From: Erinaceus europaeus
Taxonomy: Eukaryota > Chordata > Mammalia > Eulipotyphla > Erinaceidae
Assembly: GCF_950295315.1 (NCBI RefSeq)
Contig: NC_080181.1
Span: 36,361,375-36,425,374 of the forward strand
Length of the DNA stretch: 64,000 nucleotides
Reading direction: 5' to 3'
Part shown: in pieces, positions 12,151 to 25,965 of the stretch
Position numbering within the stretch: position 1 is the first letter of the stretch
Layout of the letters: every line of letters begins with the position of its first letter
Notes under the pieces: model-generated
Database searches by the model: none
Told to the model about the DNA's origin: nothing
Seen by the model: the letters and a program-made list of their open reading frames with translations, nothing else
Translations under genes and position numbers: made by a program

Positions 12151-15100
12151 AAAAACCTGAGCGTAATCAGGACAAACCACTTGCACCTGTGTGTGAATCT
12201 ACAAAAAAAAAAAAAACAAGGCGCAATCAAGACAAACCACTTGCACCTGTGTGCGAATCTACAAAAAAAAAAAACCAAGGCGCAATCAAGACAAACCACT
12301 TGCACCTGTGTGCGAATCTACAACAAAAAAACCAAGGCGTAATCAAGAGAAACCAATAGCACCTGTGTGCTAATCTACAAACAACACAAACCAGGGCGCA
12401 ATCAAGACAAACCAATTGCACCTGTGTGTGAATCTACAAAAAAAACCTAGGCGCAATCAAGAAAAACCACTTGCACCTGTGTGCGAATCTTCAAAAAAAA
12501 AAAACCTAGGAGCAATCAAGAAAAACCACTTGCACATGTGTGCGAATCTTTAAAAAAAAAAAAAAACTCGGCACAATCAAGACAAACCAATTGTACCTGT
12601 GTACGAATCTAGAAACAACAAACACCTGGGCGCAATCAAGACAAACCCCTTGCACTTCTATGCGAATCTTCAAAAAAAAATTCTAGGGGCAATCAAGACA
12701 AACCACTTACACCTGTGTGTGAACCTACAAAAAAAAACATAGGCACAAGCAAGACAAACCACTTGCACAAGTGTGAGAATCTAAAAAAAAAAAAAAAAAC
12801 CTAGGCGTAATCAAGACAAACCACTTGCACCTCTGTGCGAATCTTCAAAAAAAAAAACCTGACCGTAATCAAAACAAACCACTTGCACCTGTGTGTGAAT
12901 CTACAAAAAAAAACCAAGTCGCAATCAAGACAAACCCTTGCACCTGTGTGCGAATCTCCAAAATAAAAAAAAACTAGGCGCAATCAAGACAAACCACTTG
13001 CACATGTGTACGAATCTACAACAAAAAAACCCAAGGCGTAATCAAGAGAAACCAATTGGACCTGTGTGCTAATCTACAAACAACACAAACCAGGGAGCAA
13101 TCAAGACAAACCAATGGCACCTGTGTGTCAATCTACAAAAAAAAACCTAGGAGCAATCAAGAAAAAACACTTGCACCTGTGGGCGAATCTTCAAAAAAAA
13201 AAACTCGGAACAATCAAGACAAACCACTTACACCTGTGTGCGAATCTAAAAAAAAACAATCTTAGGTGCCATCAAGACAAACCAATTGTACCTGTGTGCG
13301 AATCTAGAAACAACAAACACCTGGGCGCAATCAAGGCAAACCCCTTGCACTTCTGTGCGAATCTTCAAAAAAAAAATTCTAGGGGCAATCAAGACAAACC
13401 ACTTACACCTGTGTGTGAATCTACAAAAAAAAACATAGGCAAAAGCAAGACAAACCACTTGCACCTGTGTGTGAATCTACAAAAAAAAAAAAACCTAGGC
13501 GCAATCAAGACAAACCACTTGCACCTGTGTGCGAATCTACAAAAGAAAAATCTAGGTGCAATCAAGACAAACCACTTGCACCTGTGTGCGAATCTCCAAA
13601 AAAAAAAAAAAAAAAAAAAACTAGGGGTAATCAAGACAAACCACTTGCACCTGTGTGCGAATCTACAAAAAACAAAAAAACTAGCCGCAATCAAGACAAA
13701 CCACTTGCACCTGTGTGCGAATCTTCAAAATAAAAACATAAGGCACAATCAACAAAAACCACTTGCACCTGTGTGCGAATCTACAACAAAAAAACCAAGG
13801 CGTAATCAAGAGAAACCAATAGCACCTGTGTGCTAATCTACAAACAACACAAACCAGGGCGCAATCAAGACAAACCAATTGCACCGGTGTGTGAATCTAC
13901 AAAAAAAACCTAGGCGCAATCAAGAAAAACCACTTGCACCTGTGTGCGAATCTTCAAAAAAAAAAACCTAGGAGCAATCAAGAAAAACCACTTGCACCTG
14001 TGTGCGAATCTTCAAAAAAAAAAAAAAACTCGGCACAATCAAGACAAACCAATTGTACCTGTGTACGAATCTAGAAACAACAAACACCTGGGCGCAATCA
14101 AGACAAACCCCTTGCACTTCTATGGGAATCTTCAAAAAAAAAAATTCTAGGGGCAATCAAGACAAACCACTTACACCTGTGTGTGAACCTACAAAAAAAA
14201 AAACATAGACACAAGCAAGACAAACCACTTGCACAAGTGTGAGAATCTAAAAAAAAAATCCTACGCGCAATCAAGACAAACCACTTGCACCTGTGTGTGA
14301 ATCTACAAAAAAAAAAAAAAAACCTAGGCGTAATCAAGACAAACCACTTGCACCTCTGTGCGAATCTTCAAAAAAAAAAAAACCTGACCGTAATCAAAAC
14401 AAACCACTTGCACCTGTGTGTGAATCTACAAAAAAAAACCAAGGCGCAATCAAGACAAACCACTTGCACCTGTGTGCGAATCTCCAAAATAAAAAAAAAC
14501 TAGGCGCAATCAAGACAAACCACTTGCACATGTGTACGAATCTACAACAAAAAAACCCAAGGCGTAATCAAGAGAAACCAATTGGACCTGTGTGCTAATC
14601 TACAAACAACACAAACCAGGCAGCAATCAAGACAAACCAATTGCACCTGTGTGTCAATCTACAAAAAAAAACCTAGGAGCAATCAAGAAAAAACACTTGC
14701 ACCTGTGGGCGAATCTTCAAAAAAAAAAACTCGGAACAATCAAGACAAACCACTTACACCTGTGTGCGAATCTAAAAAAAAACAATCTTAGGTGCCATCA
14801 AGACAAACCAATTGTACCTGTGTGCGAATCTAGAAACAACAAACACCTGGGCGCAATCAAGGCAAACCCCTTGCACTTCTGTGCGAATCTTCAAAAAAAA
14901 AATTCTAGGGGCAATCAAGACAAACCACTTACACCTGTGTGTGAATCTACAAAAAAAAACATAGGCAAAAGCAAGACAAACCACTTGCACCTGTGTGTGA
15001 ATCTACAAAAAAAAAAACCTAGGCGCAATCAAGACAAACCACTTGCACCTGTGTGCGAATCTACAAAAGAAAAATCTAGGTGCAATCAAGACAAACCACT

Positions 15101-16900
15101 TGCACCTGTGTGCGAATCTCCAAAAAAAAAAAAAAAAAAACTAGGGGTAATCAAGACAAACCACTTGCACCTGTGTGCGAATCTACAAAAAACAAAAAAA
15201 CTAGCCGCAATCAAGACAAACCACTTGCACCTGTGTGCGAATCTTCAAAATAAAAACATAAGGCACAATCAACAAAAACCACTTGCACCTGTGTGCGAAT
15301 CTAAAACAAAAAAACCAAGGCGTAATCAAAACAAACCAATTGCACCTGTGTGTGAATCTACAAAAAAAAAACCTAGGCGAAATCAAGACAAACCACTTGC
15401 ACCTGTGTGTGAATCTACCAAAAAAAACCTAGGCGCAATGAAGACAAACCACTTGCACCTGTGTGCGAATCTAAAAAAAAAAAAAAAAAATCCTAGGCGC
15501 CATCAAGACAAACCAATTGCACCTGTGTGCGAATCGAGAAACAACACACACTTGGGCGCAATCAAGACAAACCACTTGCACCTTTATGAGAATCTTCAAA
15601 AAAAAAAAAATACCTAGGCGCAATCAAGACAAACCACTTGCACCTGTGTGCGAATCTTAAAAAAAAAACAATCCTAGGCTCCATCAAGACAAACCACTTG
15701 CACCTGTGTGCGAAAAAAAAGCTCAGCGTAATCAAGACAAACCACTTACACCTGTGTGTGAATCTACAAAAAAAAACAATGCCGCAATCAAGAAAAACCA
15801 CTTTACCTGTGTGCGAATCTCCAAAAAAAAAAAAAAACTAGGCGCAATCAAGACAAACCACTTGCACCTGTGTGCGAATCTACAACAAAAAAAACCAAGG
15901 CGTAATCTGGAAAAACCAATTTCACCTGTGTGCGAATCTTCAACAACACACACCTGGGCGCAATGAAGACAAACCACTTTCACCTGTGTGCGAATATAAC
16001 AAAAAAAAATCCTAGGCGCAATCAAGACAAACCAATTGCACCTGTGTGCGAATCTTCAAAAAAAAAAAACCTAGGCACAATCAAGAAAAACCACTTGCAC
16101 CTGTGTGTGAATCTACAAAAAAAACCTAGGCGCAATCAAGACAAACAACTCGCACCTGTGTGCGAATCTTCAAAAAAAAAAAAAAAAACCTGAGCATAAT
16201 CAAGCCAAACCACTTGCACCTGTGTGTGAATCTAAAAAAAAAAAAAAAAAACCAAGGCGCAATCAAGACAAACCACTTGCACCTGTGTGCGAATCTACAA
16301 CAAAAAAAAAACCAAGGCGCAATCAAGAGAAACCTATTTCACCTGTGTGCGAATCTAAAAACAACACACACATGGGCGCAATCAAGACAAAACACTTGCA
16401 CCTGTGTAGAATCTAAAAAAAAAAAAAAACCTAGGCACAATCAAGACAAACCACTTGCACCTCTGTGCGAATCTTCACAAAAAAAAACCTGAGCGTAATC
16501 AGGACAAACCACTTGCACCTGTGTGTGAATCTACAAAAAAAACACCAAGGCGCAATCAAGACAAACCACTTGCACCTGTGTGCGAATCTACAAAAAAAAA
16601 AAAACCAAGGCGCAATAAAGACAAACCACTTGCACCTGTGTGCGAATCTTCAAAAAAAAAAAAATTAGGCACAATCAAGACAAACCACTTGTACCTGTGT
16701 GCGAATCTACAACAAAAAAAAAAAAAACCAAGCCGCAATCAAGAGAAACCTATTTCACCTCTGTGCGAATCTAAAAACAACACACACCTGGGCACAATCA
16801 AGACAAAACACTTGCACCTGTGTGCGAATCTAAAAAAAAAAAAAAACCTAGGCACAATCAAGACAAACCACTTGCACCTCTGTGCGAATATTCACAAAAA
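12151..16900. repeat. ~4,750 bp higher-order repeat, copy 2
   Basis: This is the second tandem copy of 7400-12150. Substitutions noticed: G at 13116 against T at 8371; C at 14264 against T at 9519; G at 15721 against A near 10973; G at 16351 against A at 11603; C at 16913 against T at 12164, close to the junction. The junctions at about 12150 and 16900 both lie in the GCGAATATTCAC unit, an otherwise rare variant, which supports exchange in register. GGC-marked modules lie at about 13330 and 14854, again 1,524 bp apart. The copy is not a simple extension of the 2,535 bp pair, so at least two amplification steps are layered here. Confidence 0.85.
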
Positions 16901-19900
16901 AAAACCTGAGCGCAATCAGGACAAACCACTTGCACCTGTGTGTGAATCTACAAAAAAAAAAAACCAAGGCGCAATCAAGACAAACCACTTGCACCTGTGT
17001 GCGAATCTACAAAAAAAAAAAAAAAAACCAAGGCGCAATCAAGACAAACCACTTGCACCTGTGTGCGAATCTACAACAAAAAAACCAAGGCGTAATCAAG
17101 AGAAACCAATAGCACCTGTGTGCTAATCTACAAACCACACAAACCAGGGCGCAATCAAGACAAACCAATTGCACCTGTGTGTGAATCTACAAAAAAAACC
17201 TAGGCGCAATCAAGAAAAACCACTTGCACCTGTGTGAATCTTCAAAAAAAAAAACCTAGGAGCAATCAAGAAAAACCACTTGCACCTGTGTGCGAATCTT
17301 CAAAAAAAAAAAAAAACTCGGCACAATCAAGACAAACCAATTGTACCTGTGTACGAATCTAGAAACAACAAACACCTGGGCGCAATCAAGACAAACCCCT
17401 TGCACTTCTATGCGAATCTTCAAAAAAAAATTCTAGGGGCAATCAAGACAAACCACTTACACCTGTGTGTGAACCTACAAAAAAAAAAACATAGGAACAA
17501 GCAAGACAAACCACTTGCACAAGTGTGAGAATCTAAAAAAAAAAAATCCTACGCGCAATCAAGACAAACCACTTGCACCTGTGTGTGAATCTACAAAAAA
17601 AAAAAAAACCTAGGCGTAATCAAGACAAACCACTTGCACCTCTGTGCGAATCTTCAAAAAAAAAAAACCTGACCATAATCAAAACAAACCACTTGCACCT
17701 GTGTGTGAATCTACAAAAAAAAACCAAGGCGCAATCAAGACAAACCACTTGCACCTGTGTGCGAATCTCCAAAATAAAAAAAAACTAGGCGCAATCAAGA
17801 CAAACCACTTGCACATGTGTACGAATCTACAACAAAAAAACCCAAGGCGTAATCAAGAGAAACCAATTGGACCTGTGTGCTAATCTACAAACAACACAAA
17901 CCAGGCCGCAATCAAGACAAACCAATTGCACCTGTGTGTCAATCTACAAAAAAAAACCTAGGAGCAATCAAGAAAAACCACTTGCACCTGTGGGCGAATC
18001 TTCAAAAAAAAAAACTCGGAACAATCAAGACAAACCACTTACACCTGTGTGCGAATCTAAAAAAAAACAATCTTAGGTGCCATCAAGACAAACCAATTGT
18101 ACCTGTGTGCGAATCTAGAAACAACAAACACCTGGGCGCAATCAAGGCAAACCCCTTGCACTTCTGTGCGAATCTTCAAAAAAAAAATTCTAGGGGCAAT
18201 CAAGACAAACCACTTACACCTGTGTGTGAATCTACAAAAAAAAACATAGGCAAAAGCAAGACAAACCACTTGCACCTGTGTGTGAATCTACAAAAAAAAA
18301 ACCTAGGCGCAATCAAGACAAACCACTTGCACCTGTGTGCGAATCTACAAAAGAAAAATCTAGGTGCAATCAAGACAAACCACTTGCACCTGTGTGCGAA
18401 TCTCCAAAAAAAAAAAAAAAAAAACTAGGGGTAATCAAGACAAACCACTTGCACCTGTGTGCGAATCTACAAAAAACAAAAAAACTAGCCGCAATCAAGA
18501 CAAACCACTTGCACCTGTGTGCGAATCTTCAAAATAAAAACATAAGGCACAATCAACAAAAACCACTTGCACCTGTGTGCGAATCTAAAACAAAAAAACC
18601 AAGGCGTAATCAAAACAAACCAATTGCACCTGTGTGTGAATCTACAAAAAAAAAACCTAGGCGAAATCAAGACAAACCACTTGCACCTGTGTGCGAATCT
18701 AAAAAAAAAATGCTAGGCGCAATAAGGACAAACCACTTGCACCTGTGTGTGAATCTACCAAAAAAAACCTAGGCGCAATCAAGACAAACCACTTGCACCT
18801 GTGTGCGAATCTAAAAAAAAAAAAAATCCTAGGCGCAATCAATACAAACCAATTGCACCTGTGTGCGAATCGAGAAACAACACACACTTGGGCGCAATCA
18901 AGACAAACCACTTGCACCTTTATGCGAATCTTCAAAAAAAAAAAAACCTAGGCGCAATCAAGACAAACCACTTGCACCTGTGTGCGAATCTACAAAAAAA
19001 ATCCTAGGAGCAATCAAGACAAAACACTTGCACCTGTGTGCGAATCTTCAAAAAAAAAACATAGGCACAATCAAGACAAACCACTTGAACCTGTGTGCGA
19101 ATCTACAACAAAAAAAAACCAAGGCGCAATCTAGAGAAACCAATTTCACCTGTGTGCGAATCTACAAACAACACACACCTGGGCGCAAACAAGACAAAAC
19201 ACTTGCACCTGTGTGTGAATCAAAAAAAAAAAGAAAAAAAAACCTAGGCACAATCAAGACAAACAACTTGCACCTGTGTGAGAATCTAAAAAAAAAATCC
19301 TAGGTGCAATCAAGACAAACCATTTGCACCTGTGTGCGAATCTTAAAAAAAAAAATCTTAGGCGCCATCAAGACAAACCACTTGCACCTGTGTGCGAAAA
19401 AAAAGCTGAGCGTAATCAAGACAAACCACTTACACCTGTGTGTGAATCTACAAAAAAAAAAAAAAACTAGGCGCAATCAAGACAAACCACTTGCACCTGT
19501 GTGCGAATCTACAACAAAAAAAACAAGGTGTAAACAAGAGAAACCAATTGCACCTGTGTGCTAATCTACAAACAACACAAACCAGGGCGCAATCAAGACA
19601 AACCAATTGCACCTGTGTGTGAATCTACAAAAAAAATCCTAGGAGCAATCAAGACAAACCACTTGCACCTGTGTGCGAATCTTCAAAAAAAAACATAGGC
19701 ACAATCAAAACAAACCACTTGAACCTGTGTGCGAATCTACAACAAAAAAAAAACCAAGGCGCAATCTAGAGAAAACAATTTCACCTGTGTGCTAATCTAC
19801 AAACAACACACACCTGGGCGCAATCAAGACAAAACACTTGCACCTGTGTGCGAATCTAAAAAAAAAAAAATAAAACCTAGGCACAATCAAGACAAACCAC

Positions 19901-20490
19901 TTGCACCTGTGTGAGAATCTAAAAAAAAAAAATCCTAGGCGCAATCAAGACAAACCACTTGCACCTGTGTGCGAATCTTAAAAAAAAACAATCCTAGGCG
20001 CCATCAAGACAAACCACTTGCACCTGTGTGCGAAAAAAAAGCTAAGCGTAATCAAGACAAACCACTTACACCTGTGTGTGAATCTACAAAAAAAAAACAT
20101 GGCACAATCAAGAAAAACCACTTTACTTGTGTGCGAATCTCCAAAAAAAAAAAAAAATTGGCGCAATCAAGAAAAACCACTTGCACCTGTGTGCGAATCT
20201 ACAACAAAAAAACCAAGGTGTAAACAAGAGAAACCAATTGCACCTGTGTGCTAATCTACAACCAACACAAACCAGGGCGCAATCAAGTCAAACCAATTGC
20301 ACCAGTGTGTGAATCTACAAAAAAAATCCTAGGAGCAATCAAGACAAACCACTTGCACCTGTGTGCGAATCTTCAAAAAAAAAAAAAACATAGGCACAAT
20401 CAAGACAAACCACTTGAACCTGTGTGCGAATCTGCACCAAAAAAAAAAACCAAGGCGCAATCTAGAGAAACCAATTTCACCTGTGTGCGA
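16770..20490. repeat. ~3,726 bp period higher-order repeat, copy 1
   Basis: About 3.6 kb of this segment (16770-20370) aligns with 20490-24090 at offsets of 3,721-3,729 bp. Landmarks are the ATAGGAACAAGC unit (about 17490), the GGC-marked unit (about 18139), AATGCTAGGCGCAATAAGG (about 18710), an A-run broken by G in front of AACCTAGGCAC (about 19230), and the CAACCAACAC linker (about 20269). A unit near 17235 has lost two bases (GTGTGAATC for GTGTGCGAATC) and is not shared by the second copy. The last ~120 bp before 20490 (about two units) belong to a different subtype. Confidence 0.8.
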
Positions 20491-23400
20491 ATCTAAAAAC
20501 AACACACACCTGGGCACAATCAAGACAAAACACTTGCACCTGTGTGCGAATCTAAAAAAAAAAAAAACCTAGGCACAATCAAGACAAACCACTTGCACCT
20601 CTGTGCGAATCTTCACAAAAAAAAACCTGAGCGCAATCAGGACAAACCACTTGCACCTGTGTGTGAATCTACAAAAAAAAAAAACCAAGGCGCAATCAAG
20701 ACAAACCACTTGCACCTGTGTGCGAATCTACAAAAAAAAAAAAAAACCAAGGCGCAATCAAGACAAACCACTTGCACCTGTGTGCGAATCTACAACAAAA
20801 AAACCAAGGCGTAATCAAGAGAAACCAATAGCACCTGTGTGCTAATCTACAAACAACACAAACCAGGGCGCAATCAAGACAAACCAATTGCACCTGTGTG
20901 TGAATCTACAAAAAAAACCTAGGCGCAATCAAGAAAAACCACTTGCACCTGTGTGCGAATCTTCAAAAAAAAAAACCTAGGAGCAATCAAGAAAAACCAC
21001 TTGCACCTGTGTGCGAATCTTCAAAAAAAAAAAAAAACTCGGCACAATCAAGACAAACCAATTGTACCTGTGTACGAATCTAGAAACAACAAACACCTGG
21101 GCGCAATCAAGACAAACCCCTTGCACTTCTATGCGAATCTTCAAAAAAAAATTCTAGGGGCAATCAAGACAAACCACTTACACCTGTGTGTGAACCTACA
21201 AAAAAAAAAAACATAGGAACAAGCAAGACAAACCACTTGCACAAGTGTGAGAATCTAAAAAAAAATAATCCTACGCGCAATCAAGACAAACCACTTGCAC
21301 CTGTGTGTGAATCTACAAAAAAAAAAAAAAAACCTAGGCGTAATCAAGACAAACCACTTGCACCTCTGTGCGAATCTTCAAAAAAAAAAAACCTGATAAT
21401 AATCAAAACAAACCACTTGCACCTGTGTGTGAATCTACAAAAAAAAACCAAGGCGCAATCAAGACAAACCACTTGCACCTGTGTGCGAATCTCCAAAATA
21501 AAAAAAAAACTAGGCGCAATCAAGACAAACCACTTGCACATGTGTACGAATCTACAACAAAAAAACCCAAGGCGTAATCAAGAGAAACCAATTGGACCTG
21601 TGTGCTAATCTACAAACAACACAAACCAGGCCGCAATCAAGACAAACCAATTGCACCTGTGTGTCAATCTACAAAAAAAAACCTAGGAGCAATCAAGAAA
21701 AACCACTTGCACCTGTGGGCGAATCTTCAAAAAAAAAAACTCGGAACAATCAAGACAAACCACTTACACCTGTGTGCGAATCTAAAAAAAAACAATCTTA
21801 GGTGCCATCAAGACAAACCAATTGTACCTGTGTGCGAATCTAGAAATAACAAACACCTGGGCGCAATCAAGGCAAACCCCTTGCACTTCTGTGCGAATCT
21901 TCAAAAAAAAAATTCTAGGGGCAATCAAGACAAACCACTTACACCTGTGTGTGAATCTACAAAAAAAAACATAGGCAAAATCAAGACAAACCACTTGCAC
22001 CTGTGTGTGAATCTACAAAAAAAAAAACCTAGGCGAAATCAAGACAAACCACTTGCAACTGTGTGCGAATCTACAAAAGAAAAATCTAGGTGCAATCAAG
22101 ACAAACCACTTGCACCTGTGTGCGAATCTCCAAAAAAAAAAAAAAAAAAACTAGGGGTAATCAAGACAAACCACTTGCACCTGTGTGCGAATCTACAAAA
22201 AACAAAAAAACTAGCCGCAATCAAGACAAACCACTTGCACCTGTGTGCGAATCTTCAAAATAAAAACATAAGGCACAATCAACAAAAACCACTTGCACCT
22301 GTGTGCGAATCTAAAACAAAAAAACCAAGGCGTAATCAAGACAAACCAATTGCACCTGTGTGTGAATCTACAAAAAAAAAACCTAGGCGAAATCAAGACA
22401 AACCACTTGCACCTGTGTGCGAATCTAAAAAAAAAATGCTAGGCGCAATAAGGACAAACCACTTGCACCTGTGTGTGAATCTACCAAAAAAAACCTAGGC
22501 GCAATCAAGACAAACCACTTGCACCTGTGTGCGAATCTAAAAAGAAAAAAAATCCTAGGCGCCATCAAGACAAACCAATTGCACCTGTGTGCGAATCGAG
22601 AAACAACACACACTTGGGCGCAATCAAGACAAACCACTTGCACCTTTATGCGAATCTTCAAAAAAAAAAAAACCTAGGCGCAATCAAGACAAACCACTTG
22701 CACCTGTGTGCGAATCTACAAAAAAAATCCTAGGAGCAATCAAGACAAACCACTTGCACCTGTGTGCGAATCTTCAAAAAAAAAAACATAGGCACAATCA
22801 AGACAAACCACTTGAACCTGTGTGCGAATCTACAACAAAAAAAAACCAAGGCGCAATCTAGAGAAACCAATTTCACCTGTGTGCGAATCTACAAACAACA
22901 CACACCTGGGCGCAAACAAGACAAAACACTTGCACCTGTGTGCGAATCAAAAAAATAAGAAAAAAAAACCTAGGCACAATCAAGACAAACAACTTGCACC
23001 TGTGTGAGAATCTAAAAAAAAAAAAATCCTAGGTGCAATCAAGACAAACCATTTGCACCTGTGTGCGAATCTTAAAAAAAAAAATCCTAGGCGCCATCAA
23101 GACAAACCACTTGCACCTGTGTACGAAAAAAAAGCTGAGCGTAATCAAGACAAACCACTTACACCTGTGTGTGAATCTACAAAAAAAAAAAAAACTAGGC
23201 GCAATCAAGACAAACCACTTGCACCTGTGTGCGAATCTACAACAAAAAAAACAAGGTGTAAACAAGAGAAACCAATTGCACCTGTGTGCTAATCTACAAA
23301 CAACACAAACCAGGGCGCAATCAAGACAAACCAATTGCACCTGTGTGTGAATCTACAAAAAAAATCCTAGGAGCAATCAAGACAAACCACTTGCACCTGT

Positions 23401-24090
23401 GTGCGAATCTTCAAAAAAAAACATAGGCACAATCAAAACAAACCACTTGAACCTGTGTGCGAATCTACAACAAAAAAAAAAAACCAAGGCGCAATCTAGA
23501 GAAAACAATTTCACCTGTGTGCTAATCTACAAACAACACACACCTGGGCGCAATCAAGACAAAACACTTGCACCTGTGTGCGAATCTAAAAAAAAAAAAA
23601 AACCTAGGCACAATCAAGACAAACCACTTGCACCTGTGTGAGAATCTAAAAAAAAAAATCCTAGGCGCAATCAAGACAAACCACTTGCACCTGTGTGCGA
23701 ATCTTAAAAAAAAACAATCCTAGGCGCCATCAAGACAAACCACTTGCACCTGTGTGCGAAAAAAAAGCTAAGCGTAATCAAGACAAACCACTTACACCTG
23801 TGTGTGAATCTACAAAAAAAAAAACATGGCACAATCAAGAAAAACCACTTTACTTGTGTGCGAATCTCCAAAAAAAAAAAAAAATTGGCGCAATCAAGAA
23901 AAACCACTTGCACCTGTGTGCGAATCTACAACAAAAAAACCAAGGTGTAAACAAGAGAAACCAATTGCACCTGTGTGCTAATCTACAACCAACACAAACC
24001 AGGGCGCAATCAAGTCAAACCAATTGCACCAGTGTGTGAATCTACAAAAAAAATCCTAGGAGCAATCAAGACAAACCACTTGCACCTGTG
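20490..24090. repeat. ~3,726 bp period higher-order repeat, copy 2
   Basis: This copy repeats 16770-20370 with the same order of subtypes: ATAGGAACAAGC near 21213, the GGC-marked unit near 21865, AATGCTAGGCGC near 22436, the CAACCAACAC linker near 23985. Private changes include GAAATAACAAAC near 21843 (GAAACAACAAAC in copy 1) and AAACCTGATAATAATC near 21390. From about 22740 this segment also begins the long block that reappears at 41410. Confidence 0.8.
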
Positions 24091-25965
24091 TGCGAATCTA
24101 AAAAAAAAAAAAAAAAAAAAAAAAACCTAGGCACAATCAAGACAAACCACTTGCACCTGTGTGATAATCTAAAAAAAAAAAATCCTAGGCGCAATCAAGA
24201 CAAACGACTTGCACCTGTGTGCGAATCTTAAAAAAAACAATCCTAGGCGCCATCAAGACAAACCACTTGCATCTGTGTGCGAAAAAAAAAGCTGAGCGTA
24301 ATCAAGACAAACCACTTACACCTGTGTGTGAATCTACAAAAAAAAACCATGGCGCAATCAAGAAAAACCACTTTACCTGTGTGCGAATCTCCAAAAAAAA
24401 AAAAAAAAACTAGACGCAATCAAGACAAACCACTTGCACCTGTGTGCGAATCTACAACAAAAAAAAACCTAGGAGTAATCAAGAGAAACCAATTGCACCT
24501 GTGTGCTAATCTACAAGCAACACAAACCAGGGCGCAATCAAGACAAACCAATGGCACCTGTGTGTGAATCTACAAAAAAAAAACCTAGGCGCAATCAAGA
24601 AAAACCACTTGCACCTGTGTGCGAATCTTCAAAAAAAAAAACATAGGCACAATCAAGACAAACCAATTGAACCTGTGTGCGAATCCACAACAAAAAAAAC
24701 CAAGGCGTAATCTAGAGAAACCAATTTCACCTGTGTGCGAATCTTCAACAACACACACCTGGGCGCAATGAAGACAAACCACTTTCACCTGTGTGCGAAT
24801 ATAACAAAAAAAAATCCTAGGCGCAATCAAGACAAACCAATTGCACCTGTGTGCGAATCTTCAAAAAAAAAAAAAAAACCTAGGCACAATCAAGTAAAAC
24901 CACTTGCACCTGTGTGTGAATCTACAAAAAAAACCTAGGCGCAATCAAGACAAACAACTTGCACCTGTGTGCGAATCTTCAAAAAAAAAAAAAACATAGG
25001 CACAATCAAGACAAACCACTTGAACCTGTGTGCGAATCTGCAACAAAAAAAAAAACCAAGGCGCAATCTAGAGAAACCAATTTCACCTGTGTGCGAATCT
25101 ACAAACAACACACACCGAGGCGCAATCAAGACAAAACACTTGCACCTGTGTGCGAATCTAAAAAAAAAAAAAAAAAAAAAAAAACCTAGGCACAATCAAG
25201 ACAAACCACTTGCACCTGTGTGATAATCTAAAAAAAAAAATCCTAGGCGCAATCAAGACAAACCACTTGCACCTGTGTGCGAATCTTAAAAAAAACAATC
25301 CTAGGCGCCATCAAGACAAACCACTTGCATCTGTGTGCGAAAAAAAAAGCTGAGCGTAATCAAGACAAACCACTTACACCTGTGTGTGAATCTACAAAAA
25401 AAAACCATGGCGCAATCAAGAAAAACCACTTTACCTGTGTGCGAATCTCCAAAAAAAAAAAAAAAAACTAGACGCAATCAAGACAAACCACTTGCACCTG
25501 TGTGCGAATCTACAACAAAAAAAAACCTAGGAGTAATCAAGAGAAACCAATTGCACCTGTGTGCTAATCTACAAGCAACACAAACCAGGGCGCAATCAAG
25601 ACAAACCAATGGCACCTGTGTGTGAATCTACAAAAAAAAAACCTAGGCGCAATCAAGAAAAACCACTTGCACCTGTGTGCGAATCTTCAAAAAAAAAAAA
25701 ACATAGGCACAATCAAGACAAACCAATTGAACCTGTGTGCGAATCTACAACAAAAAAAACCAAGGCGTAATCTAGAGAAACCAATTTCACCTGTGTGCGA
25801 ATCTTCAACAACACACACCTGGGCGCAATGAAGACAAACCACTTTCACCTGTGTGCGAATATAACAAAAAAAAATCCTAGGCGCAATCAAGACAAACCAA
25901 TTGCACCTGTGTGCGAATCTTCAAAAAAAAAAAAAAACCTAGGCACAATCAAGTAAAACCACTTG
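24091..25965. repeat. 1,058 bp tandem dimer, first instance
   Basis: Positions 24091-25150 and 25150-25965 align at an offset of 1,058-1,061 bp. Each copy begins with a very long A-run (25-26 bases) before CCTAGGCACAATC, followed by GTGTGATAATCT, CATCTGTGTGCG with the short-junction unit, CCATGGCGC, CTAGGAGTAATC, ACAAGCAACAC, and the AATGAAGAC/GAATATAAC pair. The second copy is cut short after CACAATCAAGTAAAACC. A rare GCGAATCCAC unit (about 24683) occurs only in the first copy. Equivalent dimers lie at 42760-44660 and 59900-61260. Confidence 0.82.

Noticed and set aside
14592..15617. Longest apparent open frame (341 codons, + strand), looking like a Lys/Asn/Cys-rich repeat protein
   Set aside because: It is read-through of the 58 bp unit. 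Two different peptide words from two frames alternate within it as A-runs shift phase, overlapping frames are equally open, the start lies inside a unit, and related copies at 8321, 9847, 13066 and 17877 break off at different places through one-base A-run changes.
19215..19242. A-run interrupted by G (AAAAGAAAAAAAA) as a possible polypurine tract or retroelement end
   Set aside because: The same interrupted run recurs in its HOR slot (about 1-17, 27430, 29630, 38310, 41630, 47410, 53660, 58575) with ordinary units on both sides, so it is a subtype variant.
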